DNA from: Chromobacterium alkanivorans
Lineage (GTDB): Bacteria > Pseudomonadota > Gammaproteobacteria > Burkholderiales > Chromobacteriaceae
Direction of reading: 5' to 3'
Assembly: GCF_016937655.1 (NCBI RefSeq)
Contig: NZ_JAFHKL010000007.1
Span: 248,001-312,000 of the forward strand
DNA length: 64,000 nucleotides
Positions 8,347 through 16,976 of the stretch are shown piece by piece (positions within the stretch are counted from its first letter, which is position 1; each line of letters opens with the position of its first letter). A model generated the notes under the pieces. It searched no databases and had not been told where the DNA came from. It saw nothing but the letters and a program-made list of their open reading frames with translations. The translations under genes were made by a program, and so were the position numbers.

Positions 8347-9168
8347 TCATTCCTGTTGCTGTTGTTTGAGCCAGCTTTCTTCCTGCTGGCGCATCCGCGC
8401 GAACCAGTGCTGGCGCATGAAGCGGACAAAGGCCGGCGGCGCCGCGGCGAAGTCGTTTTCATCGACGTAGCAGCCGGGCAGATAGGGCGGTTCGAAGTCT
8501 CTCTCCCAGCCCTTGGCCTGCAGCGCCCGCTGACCCTGCGGGCTGCAGTCGTCGGGCAGCGGCAGGCCGGTCAGATGGCCGCTGTCCGGATCCAGCCAGC
8601 GCACACCTTGGCGATCCAGGCCGCGCAGCCCGTACTTGGCTTTGCCGGCGTGCAGGATCAGCTTGTAGTCGTTGGGGCTGACGTCGCTGGCGCAGGCGCT
8701 GCGATAGCCGACCACGGTTTCCAGCGCGCCGTCTTGGTTGAGGTCAGGGAAGCCGACGGCTTCCAGATCGAAGGCCGCGCTGGCGTCGAACTCGCAGCGC
8801 GTCACGCCGTCGCTGAGCATCCACAGCCGGCGCGGCCTGTCCTGTCCCAATGTGTATTGCGCGGCGTAGAGGGCCGCGTTCTGGGTGCCGTCGGCGCCGC
8901 GCGATTCCCTCTGTTCCGCCAGCACCAGCACTTGTTCGCCGGCGCTGTCCGTCCAGCCGTAGGCGGCGGTCAGCTTGCCGCGCAGTTCGACGCCGGCCGG
9001 CACGGCGTTCAAGCGACGCACCTGGCCGGCGGCGGCCGGCGCGCTGGCGGCGTCGGCCCGCGAGGCGGGCGGCGGCGGGGGCTCTGGTGTGCAGCCGGCG
9101 AGAGCCAGCGTCAGGCCTGTCAGCAAGGCGCGCAGGCCGGCGGTATGGGGCGCGGGGAGCGGGGGCAT
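8347..9168 (-). CDS. uncharacterised lipoprotein
   Basis: The protein has 273 residues from the ATG at 9168. A hydrophobic signal ends in the lipobox LAGC (Cys26) and is followed by a proline-rich linker. The body contains DLNQDGALETVVGY, like the calcium-binding loop of FG-GAP or VCBS proteins, and ends in a glutamine-rich tail. I do not recognise the family. It lies 114 bp upstream of fepB on the same strand, but fepB has its own probable promoter. The frame stays open to 9297; the inner ATG is chosen because it places the signal peptide at the N-terminus. Confidence 0.75.
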   Translation of the reverse strand: MPPLPAPHTAGLRALLTGLTLALAGCTPEPPPPPASRADAASAPAAAGQVRRLNAVPAGVELRGKLTAAYGWTDSAGEQVLVLAEQRESRGADGTQNAALYAAQYTLGQDRPRRLWMLSDGVTRCEFDASAAFDLEAVGFPDLNQDGALETVVGYRSACASDVSPNDYKLILHAGKAKYGLRGLDRQGVRWLDPDSGHLTGLPLPDDCSPQGQRALQAKGWERDFEPPYLPGCYVDENDFAAAPPAFVRFMRQHWFARMRQQEESWLKQQQQE

Positions 9169-9368
9169 GCCGTTCTTCTTGTCATTGATGAAACTGGAAT
9201 AGTACGGAATACCGAAGGCGCGGGACAGCGCCGACGGCTGCGCGAGGCGGAGAGCGCGGGGCGGGGAACTGGCCGATTTGCCGACGAAGCATGACATCAG
9301 GGTGATTTTTGCCGGCCGGGAGCGTCATAATCAGGCGGGAGCGCGGGTTTCGCGCGAAAGGGGGGCTT

Positions 9369-10373
9369 ATGTTGAAACCAGGCTGGTGGTGGGGAGGGGT
9401 GCTGGCGTTGACGCTGGCGCAGATGGTTGCGGCGGCGGAGCCGTTGCCGGCGCATCGCGGCGACGCGCGGGAATCGTCGGTGTCCGGCCTGTCGTCCGGC
9501 GCCTTCATGGCGGTGCAGTATCAGGTGGCGTTTTCCGCTTCGGTGCGCGGCGTCGGCGTGGTGGCGGGCGGGCCCTACTATTGCTCCAAGGGCACGCTGG
9601 CGGGCGCGCCGGCCTGCATGAGCGGACCGCCGCCGGCGGTGGGCGGCCTGGTGCTGGCGACGCAGCAGTTCGCCTTGAGCGGGCAGATCGACCCGCTGTC
9701 CAATCTGGCCAAGCGCCGCGTCTATCTGTTCAGCGGCAGCCAGGACAATACCGTGAAGACGGCGGTGGTGGACAGCGCCGAGAGCTATTTCCGCAAACTG
9801 GGAGTGCCGGCGGCGCGCATCGAGTATCTGCGCGGCCTGCCGGCCGGCCACGCCCAGATCACGCCGACTTACGGCAATGACTGCGGCGAAACCAAGTCGC
9901 CCTACGTCAACCACTGCGACTGGAAGGGCGAAGGCTACGATCAGGCCGGCGCGATCCTGAAGCAGATCTACGGCCCGTTGCAGCCGCGCGTCGCCATGCT
10001 GAGCAGCCAGGTGGTGGCTTTCGACCAGAAGCCGTACGCGCCGCCGGGCAGCAGCCTGGCCGACGAGGGCTATGTTTATGTGCCGCGCGCCTGCGCCGAG
10101 GGCGAGGCCTGCAAGGTGCACGTGGCGCTGCACGGCTGCCGGCAGTACGCGGGCGCGGTCGGCGACGCCTTTTACGGGCACGCCGGCTACAACGAGTGGG
10201 CGGACGGCAACCGCATCATCGTGCTGTATCCGCAGACCACGGCGATGCCGCCTGTCAACCCGAACGGCTGCTGGGACTGGTTCGGCTACACCGGCGTGAA
10301 TTTCGCCTGGAAGAACGGGGTGCAGATGCGGGCGATCAAGGCGATGGCGGACCGGCTGGTGTCGGCGCCCTGA
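9369..10373 (+). CDS. secreted PHB-depolymerase-like esterase
   Basis: This 334-residue protein has a signal peptide ending near VAAAEP. The lipase box GLSSG (Ser42) is close to the mature N-terminus, with candidate Asp126 (GSQDN) and His161 (PAGHA). That order matches the circularly permuted single-domain PHB depolymerases such as the Penicillium enzyme. A second conserved block, VALHGCRQY and PNGCWDWFGY, covers the C-terminal half. There is no separate substrate-binding or linker domain, so action on short-chain-length PHA granules or soluble esters is possible. The ATG at 9369 follows AAGGGGGC. A degenerate dispersed repeat begins at the stop codon. Confidence 0.85.
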   Translation: MLKPGWWWGGVLALTLAQMVAAAEPLPAHRGDARESSVSGLSSGAFMAVQYQVAFSASVRGVGVVAGGPYYCSKGTLAGAPACMSGPPPAVGGLVLATQQFALSGQIDPLSNLAKRRVYLFSGSQDNTVKTAVVDSAESYFRKLGVPAARIEYLRGLPAGHAQITPTYGNDCGETKSPYVNHCDWKGEGYDQAGAILKQIYGPLQPRVAMLSSQVVAFDQKPYAPPGSSLADEGYVYVPRACAEGEACKVHVALHGCRQYAGAVGDAFYGHAGYNEWADGNRIIVLYPQTTAMPPVNPNGCWDWFGYTGVNFAWKNGVQMRAIKAMADRLVSAP

Positions 10374-10513
10374 TAGGCGGTTCCCAGTCCGCCGCGCTGC
10401 GTGAGACGCGGCGCGGTGAGTACGACTTCGGAATGCTCATGCGCCAGCTGCGCGTTTCGTTTGCTCCGCCGTTTTCGCCCTGGCTCGCTCTTGCTCGCGG
10501 GCCCCGGGAGCCT
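10374..10513 (+). repeat. degenerate copy of the dispersed repeat
   Basis: The copy starts at the stop codon of the esterase gene (GGCGGTTCCCAGTCCGCCGC) and keeps GGAATGCTCATGCG and GTTTTCGCCCTGGCTCGC, ending GGGAGCCTTAG at the 3' end of the LysR gene on the other strand. It fills the whole gap between the convergent genes. Confidence 0.7.
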
Positions 10514-11394
10514 TAGCCGCCAGGGAAGCCGCGTTCGGCGAAGAAGTCGATGAAGGCGCGCAGCCGCGGCGGTAGATAGGGGGCGCTGGGCCACAGCAGG
10601 TAAAGGGCGCCGCTGCGTTCCGCCCAGGCTTCCGGCAACGCCCGCAGCCGTCCGTCCGCCAGTTGGCGGCGCACGGTGAAATCCGGCAGGCAGGCGATGC
10701 CGGCGCCTTGCTCCGCCAACTGGATCAGCGCGTCGCCGGTGTTGGCGCAGGCGTTGACCGGCAGCGCGGTCGCGTCCGCGCCGCTCAGCGGCCACGGCGC
10801 CAGCTTGCCGCTGCGCGGATAGCGGTAGTGCAGGCAGCGGTGACGCGTCAGATCCTCCGGCGACGCCGGCTCGCCGTGGCGGGAGAAGTAGGCCGGCGCG
10901 GCCACCAACCGCACGCGGTAGCCGCCCAGCCGCCGCGCGCTCAAGCGCGAATCGCCGGGCTCGCCGCCGCGAAGCACCACGTCGAAGCCCTCGCCTATCA
11001 CGTCCACTAGGCGGTCGCTGTAGTCCAGGTCCAGTTCGATCTCCGGATAGCTTTGCATGAAGGCCGCCAGGTGGGGAGCCAGCACCCCGCATTCATGCGG
11101 CAGGCCCACTTTCAAGCGGCCGCGCGGCGCGGTCTGCCCCCGTTGCAGCTCGCGTTCGGCCGTTTCCACTTCCTCCAGGATGCGCAGGCAGCGCTGCAAA
11201 TATTGCTCCCCGGCCGCGGTCAGGGTCAGCCGCCGCGTGCTGCGTTGCACCAGTCGCGCGCCCAGCCGCGCTTCCAGCCGCGCCAGGCCCTTGCCGGCGG
11301 CGGAGGCGGAAATGCCCAGTTGCCGTCCGGCGGCCACCAGGCTGCCTTGTTGGGCGATGTGGGCGAACAGCTCGATGCCGCTCATTTTCTCCAT
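10513..11394 (-). CDS. LysR family transcriptional regulator
   Basis: The protein has 293 residues. The N-terminal winged helix (about 4-62) contains GSLVAAGRQLGISASAAGKG and LARLEARLGARLVQRSTR, followed by the LysR effector-binding domain (about 90-290). The ATG at 11394 follows GAGG; an inner ATG at 11385 is possible. It is divergent from an MFS exporter gene 117 bp away, and a GGAATC dyad lies between them. Regulation of that exporter is the likely role. Confidence 0.9.
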   Translation of the reverse strand: MEKMSGIELFAHIAQQGSLVAAGRQLGISASAAGKGLARLEARLGARLVQRSTRRLTLTAAGEQYLQRCLRILEEVETAERELQRGQTAPRGRLKVGLPHECGVLAPHLAAFMQSYPEIELDLDYSDRLVDVIGEGFDVVLRGGEPGDSRLSARRLGGYRVRLVAAPAYFSRHGEPASPEDLTRHRCLHYRYPRSGKLAPWPLSGADATALPVNACANTGDALIQLAEQGAGIACLPDFTVRRQLADGRLRALPEAWAERSGALYLLWPSAPYLPPRLRAFIDFFAERGFPGG

Positions 11395-11411
11395 GCTGGC
11401 CTCGCTATTGC

Positions 11412-11424
11412 GGAATCTGATTCC
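11412..11424. promoter_or_regulatory. dyad in the LysR/MFS divergent promoter
   Basis: GGAATC-T-GATTCC is a perfect dyad between the divergent LysR and MFS genes. A related half site (GGAAT) lies about 20 bp further on. It could be the LysR-family operator. Confidence 0.35.
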
Positions 11425-11511
11425 GTTATATATGGAATTGCAGACTGTTTTTCCGTATCGCCAAGAAATCTAGCATGAGCGCTCATTCAATGGCGATAGG
11501 GGAGAGGCGGA

Positions 11512-12711
11512 ATGGCGGACAAGAACGGAGAGGCGGCGATGCCGGCGACAGTGTATCTGTTGAGTTTATGCATTTTCGCGATGGCGACGTCGGAATTCAT
11601 GGTGGCGGGGATGATGCCGTCGCTGGCGGCGGCCCTGGGCGTCAGCCTGCCGGCGGTGGGCAATCTGGTGTCGGCCTTCGCCGCCAGCGTGGTGCTGGGC
11701 GGGCCGGCGCTGACTTGGCTGCTGCGTTCGGCGCGGCGCAAGCACAGCTTGATCGGGCTGTTGCTGTTGTTCCTGGCCGGGCAGGCTTTGGGCGCGCTGG
11801 CCGGCGATTACCGGCAGATGCTGTGGTCGCGGCTGATCTGCGGCGTGGCGCAGTCGGCTTTCTTCGGCGTGGCCCTGGCCTTGGCGGCGGAACTGGTGGG
11901 CGAACACCGGGTGGCGCGCGCCGCCGCGCTGGTGCTCAACGGCCTGATGCTGGCTTCGGTGGCCGGCCTGCCGCTGGCGGCCTGGGTGGATCAGAGCTGG
12001 GGCTGGCGTGTGAGCTTTTGGCTGGTGGCTGGCATGGTGGCGTTGGCCGCGGCGGGCATCGCCGCGCTGACGCCGTCCGGGGGCCGCCCGCAGACCTTGA
12101 GTCTGGGCGAGGAGGGCCGCCGGCTGGCGCGACCCAGCCTATGGGCGGCTTATCTGAGCAGCGGCCTGATCATAGGCGCGGTGTTCGCCGCCTTCACCTA
12201 TCTGGCGCCCTTGTTCACCCGGGTCAGCGGCTTCGCCGCTTCGACGCTGCCCTGGCTGTTCGCCGCTTACGGGCTGGCGACGGTGCTCGGCAATCTGTGC
12301 AGCGGCCGCCTGGCGGACAGTCATACCCGCACCGTGCTGCGCGGCGGCCTGCTGGTCTTGCTGGCTGCCCTGGTGGCGTTGGCCTTGCTGGCGCAATGGC
12401 AGGTGGCGACGGCGGCGTGCGTGCTGCTATTGGGTCTGGCCGGTCTGCCGATGAATCCGGCGATGGTGGCGCGGGTGGTGCGCGCCGGCGGCAGCGGGCC
12501 TATGGTGAACAGCCTGCACATGTCGGTGGTCAATCTGGGCCTGATGCTGGGTTCCTGGGGCGGCGGCGCCTTGCTGGACGCCGGCTGGAGCCTGCGCGCG
12601 CCGGTATGGCTGGGCGCGGCGTTGGCCGCGCTGGCCTTGCTCAGCCTGTGGCTGGACCGCGCCGGTCACAGCTGGCAGGTCACCGGCAGTTCGGCCGGCT
12701 TGCCCAGGTAG
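11512..12711 (+). CDS. MFS transporter, DHA1-type exporter
   Basis: The protein has 399 residues with about twelve hydrophobic segments. SEFMVAGMMPSLAAALGVS in the first helix resembles the arabinose/chloramphenicol-type exporters of the DHA1 family. Drug or sugar export is therefore likely, but the substrate is unknown. The start is ambiguous: both the ATG at 11512 and that at 11539 are preceded by GAGAGGCGG. The 3' end overlaps the convergent EAL gene by 46 bp. It is probably controlled by the divergent LysR protein. Confidence 0.87.
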   Translation: MADKNGEAAMPATVYLLSLCIFAMATSEFMVAGMMPSLAAALGVSLPAVGNLVSAFAASVVLGGPALTWLLRSARRKHSLIGLLLLFLAGQALGALAGDYRQMLWSRLICGVAQSAFFGVALALAAELVGEHRVARAAALVLNGLMLASVAGLPLAAWVDQSWGWRVSFWLVAGMVALAAAGIAALTPSGGRPQTLSLGEEGRRLARPSLWAAYLSSGLIIGAVFAAFTYLAPLFTRVSGFAASTLPWLFAAYGLATVLGNLCSGRLADSHTRTVLRGGLLVLLAALVALALLAQWQVATAACVLLLGLAGLPMNPAMVARVVRAGGSGPMVNSLHMSVVNLGLMLGSWGGGALLDAGWSLRAPVWLGAALAALALLSLWLDRAGHSWQVTGSSAGLPR

Positions 12712-13445
12712 AAGCCCTGGTAGAGCTCGACCCCCAGTTCCTGCATCGCCTGGTGTTGCTCGCGGGTTTCTATGCCTTCCACCGCCATGCGGCAGCCTAT
12801 CTGCCAGCCCAGCTCCAGCAGCACCGGCAGCCGGTGGTGTTCGCCGGACATATAGTCCAGCAGCAGGCTGCGGTCTATCTTGATCAGGTCCGGGCACAGC
12901 GACTTGACCTTGCCGTGACGCGCGGCCACCGCGCCGAAGTCGTCCACCGACAGGCCGAAGCCGGCCTCGGCGGTCAAGCGCAGACTGTTGATCAGCGGCT
13001 GGCCGTGGTGTTCCACCTCATATTCCGGCAACTCGAAAATCACGCCGCCGCTGTCCAGCTCCAGCGAGTCCAGCAGGCCTTGCAGCAGCGGAAGGTGGTT
13101 GCGGCCGTGATGGTCCACCACCGCGGTTTGGGCCAGCAGGTTCAGGCTCAGGCAGCCGGACTGGCCGCTTTGCGCGAAGTTGCGGATGTGGATCAGCCGC
13201 GCCAGCTGGTCGGCTTCCAGCGCCTGTTCCTGCGGCAGCCCGGACAGGAAGGCGTCGGGGGGCGGCGTCTGGCCGTCCTGCGTCCGCACGCGCAACAGCG
13301 CTTCATAGCCGAACACGCCGCCGCTGCGGTAGAACAGCGGCTGGAACACGCTGCTGAACTGACAGCCGCCCAGCCGCGCGCAATAGCGGCCGTCCGCGTC
13401 GCGGTACAGTTGTCGCTCGGGATGAGGGCCTAAGGGTGGAGCCAT
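12666..13445 (-). CDS. EAL-domain cyclic-di-GMP phosphodiesterase
   Basis: This 259-residue protein is essentially a stand-alone EAL domain. The residues expected for catalysis appear present: the Glu of YEALLR, Asn in SLNLL, Glu in FELPE, the Asp pair in VDDFG, Lys in LIKIDRS, Glu in VEGIET and Gln in YQGFYLGKP. It should therefore hydrolyse c-di-GMP rather than only bind it. No membrane segment or sensor domain is visible. The ATG at 13445 lacks a strong ribosome binding site. Its 3' end overlaps the convergent MFS gene. Confidence 0.88.
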   Translation of the reverse strand: MAPPLGPHPERQLYRDADGRYCARLGGCQFSSVFQPLFYRSGGVFGYEALLRVRTQDGQTPPPDAFLSGLPQEQALEADQLARLIHIRNFAQSGQSGCLSLNLLAQTAVVDHHGRNHLPLLQGLLDSLELDSGGVIFELPEYEVEHHGQPLINSLRLTAEAGFGLSVDDFGAVAARHGKVKSLCPDLIKIDRSLLLDYMSGEHHRLPVLLELGWQIGCRMAVEGIETREQHQAMQELGVELYQGFYLGKPAELPVTCQL

Positions 13446-13464
13446 GGTGGTTTAGTCGCGCGGG

Positions 13465-13707
13465 ATGGACTTTCAGCATAGCAAGCATTGCGCGGCGATT
13501 CTCGGCGCCGGTTCAGCCGCATTCGCCGGCGGCCGGCCGCTGCCCTTGCGGGAGCGTTATCCCCTGCCGCTGCACGCGGTGTTTCCCGAGCGCGAGTACG
13601 TGTCGGCCAAGGCGCGGGCCTTCCTGGAGCTCATCGATAGACGGCTGGGCGGCGAGCCGCCGCCGTGGGAGCGGTCGCTGACAGATTTTCCGGCGGTCGC
13701 CGACTAA
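13465..13707 (+). pseudogene. C-terminal remnant of a LysR family regulator
   Basis: The 80-codon frame contains YPLPLHAVFPEREYVSAKAR followed by AFLELIDRRLGG, the typical end of a LysR effector-binding domain. The DNA-binding domain and most of the sensor domain are missing. The first 25 codons (MDFQHSKHCAAILG) do not match the family and probably come from the junction. It directly faces the EAL gene start, so a rearrangement may have replaced the front of the LysR gene. No ribosome binding site is evident. Confidence 0.65.
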
Positions 13708-13711
13708 TCTC

Positions 13712-13780
13712 TTAGAACGTGTTTACGATCTCGCTAGCTAAGGCGAAAACGGCTGAGAAAGCGCGTTGAACAGGCACTTA
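13712..13780 (+). repeat. internally deleted copy of the dispersed repeat
   Basis: Both ends are recognisable (TAGAACGTGTTTACGATCTC, and GTTGAACAGGC), with AAGGCGAAAACGGCTGAGAA between them, but the middle is gone, leaving about 69 bp. Confidence 0.65.
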
Positions 13781-13805
13781 CGGCGGGCAGAGGCGGAGAA
13801 CGGCG

Positions 13806-14435
13806 ATGAAAGCGTGGGCAGGCGGGCTATTGGCGGCGTGGACGCTGGCGTCCCTGGCCGCGGACGTGGCGGGTTGGGCCAGCTACCAGCGCGGCGACTA
13901 CGCCGCCGCGCGCCGGCAGTTCGAGCAGGCGGCTGAGGCCGGCGACCGGGTGGCGGCTTTCGATCTGGCGATGATGCATTGGCGAGGCGAGGGCGGCGCG
14001 CCGGACCGCGCGCGGGGCGAGCGTTGGCTGCGTCGCGCCGCCGACGCGGGCCTGCCGCAGGCGCAGCACGCGCTTGGCGCTTTGTACGAAAGCGGCCAGC
14101 AGGTGGCCAAGTCGCAGACCGAGGCGACGCGCTGGTTCCGGCTGGCGGCGCGGCAGGATTATCTGCCGGCGCAGCTGGATCTGGGCACCCAATATTTCCT
14201 GGGCCGCGGTGCGGCCAAGGACTACCGGCTGGCCGCGTACTGGTACGAGAAGGCCGCCCGCCAGGGCGACGTGGGCGCGCAATACCTGATCGCCAGCATG
14301 TACGAGCACGGCGACGGGGTGGAGCGGGACCTGCCGGCGGCGATACGCTGGTACGCCAAGGCGGCGGCTCAGGGCGACGTCGGCGCCGGGCTCAAGGCCT
14401 TGGATCTGGCCAAGCGGGCCAAGCCGCCGGAATGA
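13806..14435 (+). CDS. Sel1-like repeat protein, probably exported
   Basis: The protein has 209 residues. A short hydrophobic N-terminus (about 5-20) resembles a signal peptide. Four to five Sel1/TPR-like repeats follow, each with an A..W-(Y/F/L)-..AA.QG pattern (for example ATRWFRLAARQDYLPAQLDLG, given here in parts: ATRWFRLAARQ, then YLPAQLDLG). Such solenoids act as protein-binding scaffolds. No partner is evident from neighbours. Confidence 0.8.
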   Translation: MKAWAGGLLAAWTLASLAADVAGWASYQRGDYAAARRQFEQAAEAGDRVAAFDLAMMHWRGEGGAPDRARGERWLRRAADAGLPQAQHALGALYESGQQVAKSQTEATRWFRLAARQDYLPAQLDLGTQYFLGRGAAKDYRLAAYWYEKAARQGDVGAQYLIASMYEHGDGVERDLPAAIRWYAKAAAQGDVGAGLKALDLAKRAKPPE

Positions 14436-14450
14436 CGGCTGCCCGTGATC

Positions 14451-14870
14451 TCAGGCGCGGGCCGGACCGCGGCGCATCGCCGCCAGGCACTGGCAGGCCG
14501 CCTGCCAGTCCTGCACTCCGCGCAGGCCGCGCACGATGATGCCGGCCAGGGTGTCGTTGCAGGCGTCCGGGCCGAACTGCATCAGCATTTCATGCAAGGC
14601 GAAATGCAGGGAGGCGTTGTGCTGCAGCAACAAGCCCACCTGTTCGTGGACGAAGCCGTCCACCGTGGCCTGGCCGTCGCGGTCCACGTGCACATGGTGG
14701 CGCGGACAGAAGCCGGAACGGATCAGCGCCTGATCGGCGCGCACATCGTCGAGAAAAGCCTGCGCGCTGTGGTGCAGAAAGCCGCAAGCCATGATCAGGC
14801 TGGCGACGGAGTAAGGCTTGGTGGTGGTGGCGTCGGCTACGAGGGCGTTGTCCGGCAAGGTGGCAAGCAT
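14451..14870 (-). CDS. conserved-looking protein of unknown function
   Basis: The 139-residue protein starts at an ATG preceded by AGGAGA. It contains CPRHHVHVDRDG and several further His and Cys residues (CGFLHHSAQ, CNDT, CQCLAAMRR), which could bind metal, but I recognise no family. There is no signal peptide or membrane segment. It is convergent with the Sel1 gene, 15 bp away, and divergent from yqiA. Confidence 0.65.
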   Translation of the reverse strand: MLATLPDNALVADATTTKPYSVASLIMACGFLHHSAQAFLDDVRADQALIRSGFCPRHHVHVDRDGQATVDGFVHEQVGLLLQHNASLHFALHEMLMQFGPDACNDTLAGIIVRGLRGVQDWQAACQCLAAMRRGPARA

Positions 14871-15073
14871 TAATGTTCTCCTGTTATCTTTGTAAACCGC
14901 TTTGCGTGGCATAAATCGTCGGTTTTATTATTTTTTCCGCGCTTTTGTATCATTCATGCGAATGTATTGGCAAGTCCGTCGAAAGGACGGTTGCCAGCCG
15001 CGGCTGCCAGGGTTTTTCTTGGGCCGATGGCCATTTAGAATGAACTCTTTATTTACCGTTTGTTCCCATCCGC

Positions 15074-15646
15074 ATGCACATTGTTTATCTGCACGGCTTC
15101 AACTCCGGCCCGCAATCGCTGAAGGCGAACGAAACCGCCGCTTATCTGCAACAGAACGCTGTCGACGCGACGCTGCATTGTCCGCAGTTGTCGCCGCATC
15201 CGGCCGAGGCGATCGAGCAGGCGTCCGCCCTGGTGGCGTCCTTGCCGGCCGACACCATGCTGATCGGCAGCTCGCTCGGCGGCTATTACGCCACCTTTCT
15301 GGCCGAGCGCCACCAGCGCCCGGCGGCGCTGATCAATCCGGCGGTGCGTCCTTACGACGACCTGGCGTGCTTCATCGGCGAACAGACCAATCCCTACACC
15401 GGCGTGGTCTACACCCTGAGCGACGCCGACATGACGGCCTTGCTGGCGCAGCGCGTGGCGCAGCCGTCCGCGCGTCGCTACTGGCTGCTGCTGGGCAGCT
15501 GCGACGAGGTGCTGGACTGGCGCGAAGCGGCGGCGCTGTACCTGGACTGCCGTCAGACGGTGTTCAACGGCGACGACCACAGACTCGAAGCCTGGCCGCG
15601 CATCCTGCCGGAAGTGCTGGCCTGGGGGCGCGGGCAATTGGCCTGA
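15074..15646 (+). CDS. YqiA/YcfP family alpha/beta-fold esterase
   Basis: This 190-residue small esterase begins MHIVYLHGFNSGP. It has the nucleophile elbow GSSLGG (Ser about residue 74), a candidate Asp in GSCDEVLDW and a candidate His in GDDHRLEAW. YqiA proteins hydrolyse short acyl esters; the natural substrate is not known. The upstream gap (14871-15073) contains a stable hairpin at 14969-14995 (GGCAA..CCGTC / GACGGTTGCC), then an AT-rich promoter-like stretch. Confidence 0.88.
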   Translation: MHIVYLHGFNSGPQSLKANETAAYLQQNAVDATLHCPQLSPHPAEAIEQASALVASLPADTMLIGSSLGGYYATFLAERHQRPAALINPAVRPYDDLACFIGEQTNPYTGVVYTLSDADMTALLAQRVAQPSARRYWLLLGSCDEVLDWREAAALYLDCRQTVFNGDDHRLEAWPRILPEVLAWGRGQLA

Positions 15647-15732
15647 GAGCAGAAACAGTCTGTTCTGCGACAGCGGCTTGCCCGGGGCGGCGGCGCTGCC
15701 GCACACTGGATTTTTTGAGCCGAGGAGGCCGC

Positions 15733-16707
15733 ATGACTCAAGCCATCGTTTTCTCCCACACCGGCGGGCCGGAAGTGCTCGGCCTGCAAGGCCAGGAGTT
15801 GGCCGCGCCGGGGCCGGGCCAGGTGCGGGTGCGCCACACCGCCATCGGCGTCAACTTCATCGACACCTATCAGCGCAGCGGCCTGTATCCGTTGCCGTTG
15901 CCGTCCGGCCTGGGACAGGAAGCTGCCGGGGTGGTGGAGGCGCTGGGGCCGGAGGTGTCCGGCCTGGCGGTGGGCGATCGCATCGCCTACGCCGGCGGCC
16001 CGCTGGGCGCCTACAGCAGCGAGCGGCTGCTGCCGGCGGCGGTGCTGGTGAAGCTGCCCGACGGCATCGGCGACGAATCCGCCGCCTGCATGATGCTGCA
16101 AGGCATGACCGTGGAGTACCTGGTGCAGCGCACTTATCCGGTGCGGCCGGGCCAGACCGTGCTGTGGCACGCCGCCGCCGGCGGCGTAGGCCAGATCGCG
16201 GTGCAATGGCTGACGGCGCTGGGCGCGACGGTGATAGGCACCGTCGGTTCCGACGCCAAGGCCGACATCGTGCGCGGCCTGGGCTGCCAGCATGTGATCA
16301 ATTACAGCCGCGAAGACGTGGTGGCGCGGGTGAGCGAGATCACCGGCGGCCAGGGCGTGCCGGTGGTTTACGATTCGGTGGGCAAGGACACGTTCCAGAT
16401 CTCGCTGGCCTGCCTGAGCCCGCGCGGTATGCTGGTCAGCTTCGGCAACGCTTCCGGCGCGGTGCCGCCGTTCGCGCCGCTGGAACTGACCAGCCGCGGC
16501 TCGCTGTTCTTCACCCGGCCCAAGCTGGCCGATTACATCGCCAGCCGCGCGGAGCTGGAGGCCTCGGCCCAGGCCTTGTTCGAACGCGTGGCGGACGGCC
16601 GGGTCAAGGTGGCGCCGTCGCATCGCTATCCCTTGGCCGAGGCGGCGCAGGCGCACCGCGACCTGGAGGCGCGCAAGACCAGCGGCTCCATCATCCTGCT
16701 GCCTTGA
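15733..16707 (+). CDS. qor: NADPH:quinone oxidoreductase, zeta-crystallin type
   Basis: The protein has 324 residues and belongs to the medium-chain dehydrogenase/reductase family. It has GVNFIDTYQRSGLYPLPLPS near the N-terminus and the nucleotide-binding turn HAAAGGVGQIAVQW (about residues 142-155). The zinc ligands of alcohol dehydrogenases are absent, as in quinone reductases. It is expected to reduce quinones with NADPH in the cytoplasm. The ATG at 15733 follows GAGGAGG. It may be transcribed with yqiA, 86 bp upstream. Confidence 0.9.
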   Translation: MTQAIVFSHTGGPEVLGLQGQELAAPGPGQVRVRHTAIGVNFIDTYQRSGLYPLPLPSGLGQEAAGVVEALGPEVSGLAVGDRIAYAGGPLGAYSSERLLPAAVLVKLPDGIGDESAACMMLQGMTVEYLVQRTYPVRPGQTVLWHAAAGGVGQIAVQWLTALGATVIGTVGSDAKADIVRGLGCQHVINYSREDVVARVSEITGGQGVPVVYDSVGKDTFQISLACLSPRGMLVSFGNASGAVPPFAPLELTSRGSLFFTRPKLADYIASRAELEASAQALFERVADGRVKVAPSHRYPLAEAAQAHRDLEARKTSGSIILLP

Positions 16708-16828
16708 GCCGGCGGCGCGGCGCTTGGCGGCGCGAATAAAACCGCGTTAAGCCAAGCCGCGCCGACGCGGAAAGTACCGCCTCAGGACAAGAAGCGCAAC
16801 GCGGCACCGGGGTCTGTTAGTGGCTCCT

Positions 16829-16976
16829 AGAGCCTGTTCAAGGTCTCGCGGGCAAGGGCGAGACAAGGCGAAAACGAGTGAAAAAGCGGCGTGTACGAGG
16901 GCTAGATGAGCATTTGAGCGGGTACTCACCGTGCAAGGCCTCACGAAGCGCAGCAGGCTTGGAACAGGTTCTTATT
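16829..16976 (-). repeat. dispersed repeat, reverse orientation
   Basis: This near full-length copy starts AGAGCCTGTTCAAGGTCTCG and ends GCTTGGAACAGGTTCTTA. Its last bases overlap the TAA stop codon of the WYL regulator gene on the minus strand, the same stop-codon abutment as seen at the GGDEF gene. Confidence 0.85.

Noticed and set aside
12666-12711. Truncation of the MFS or EAL gene at their 46-bp overlap
   Set aside because: Both proteins have normal C-termini for their families, so this is a simple convergent overlap.
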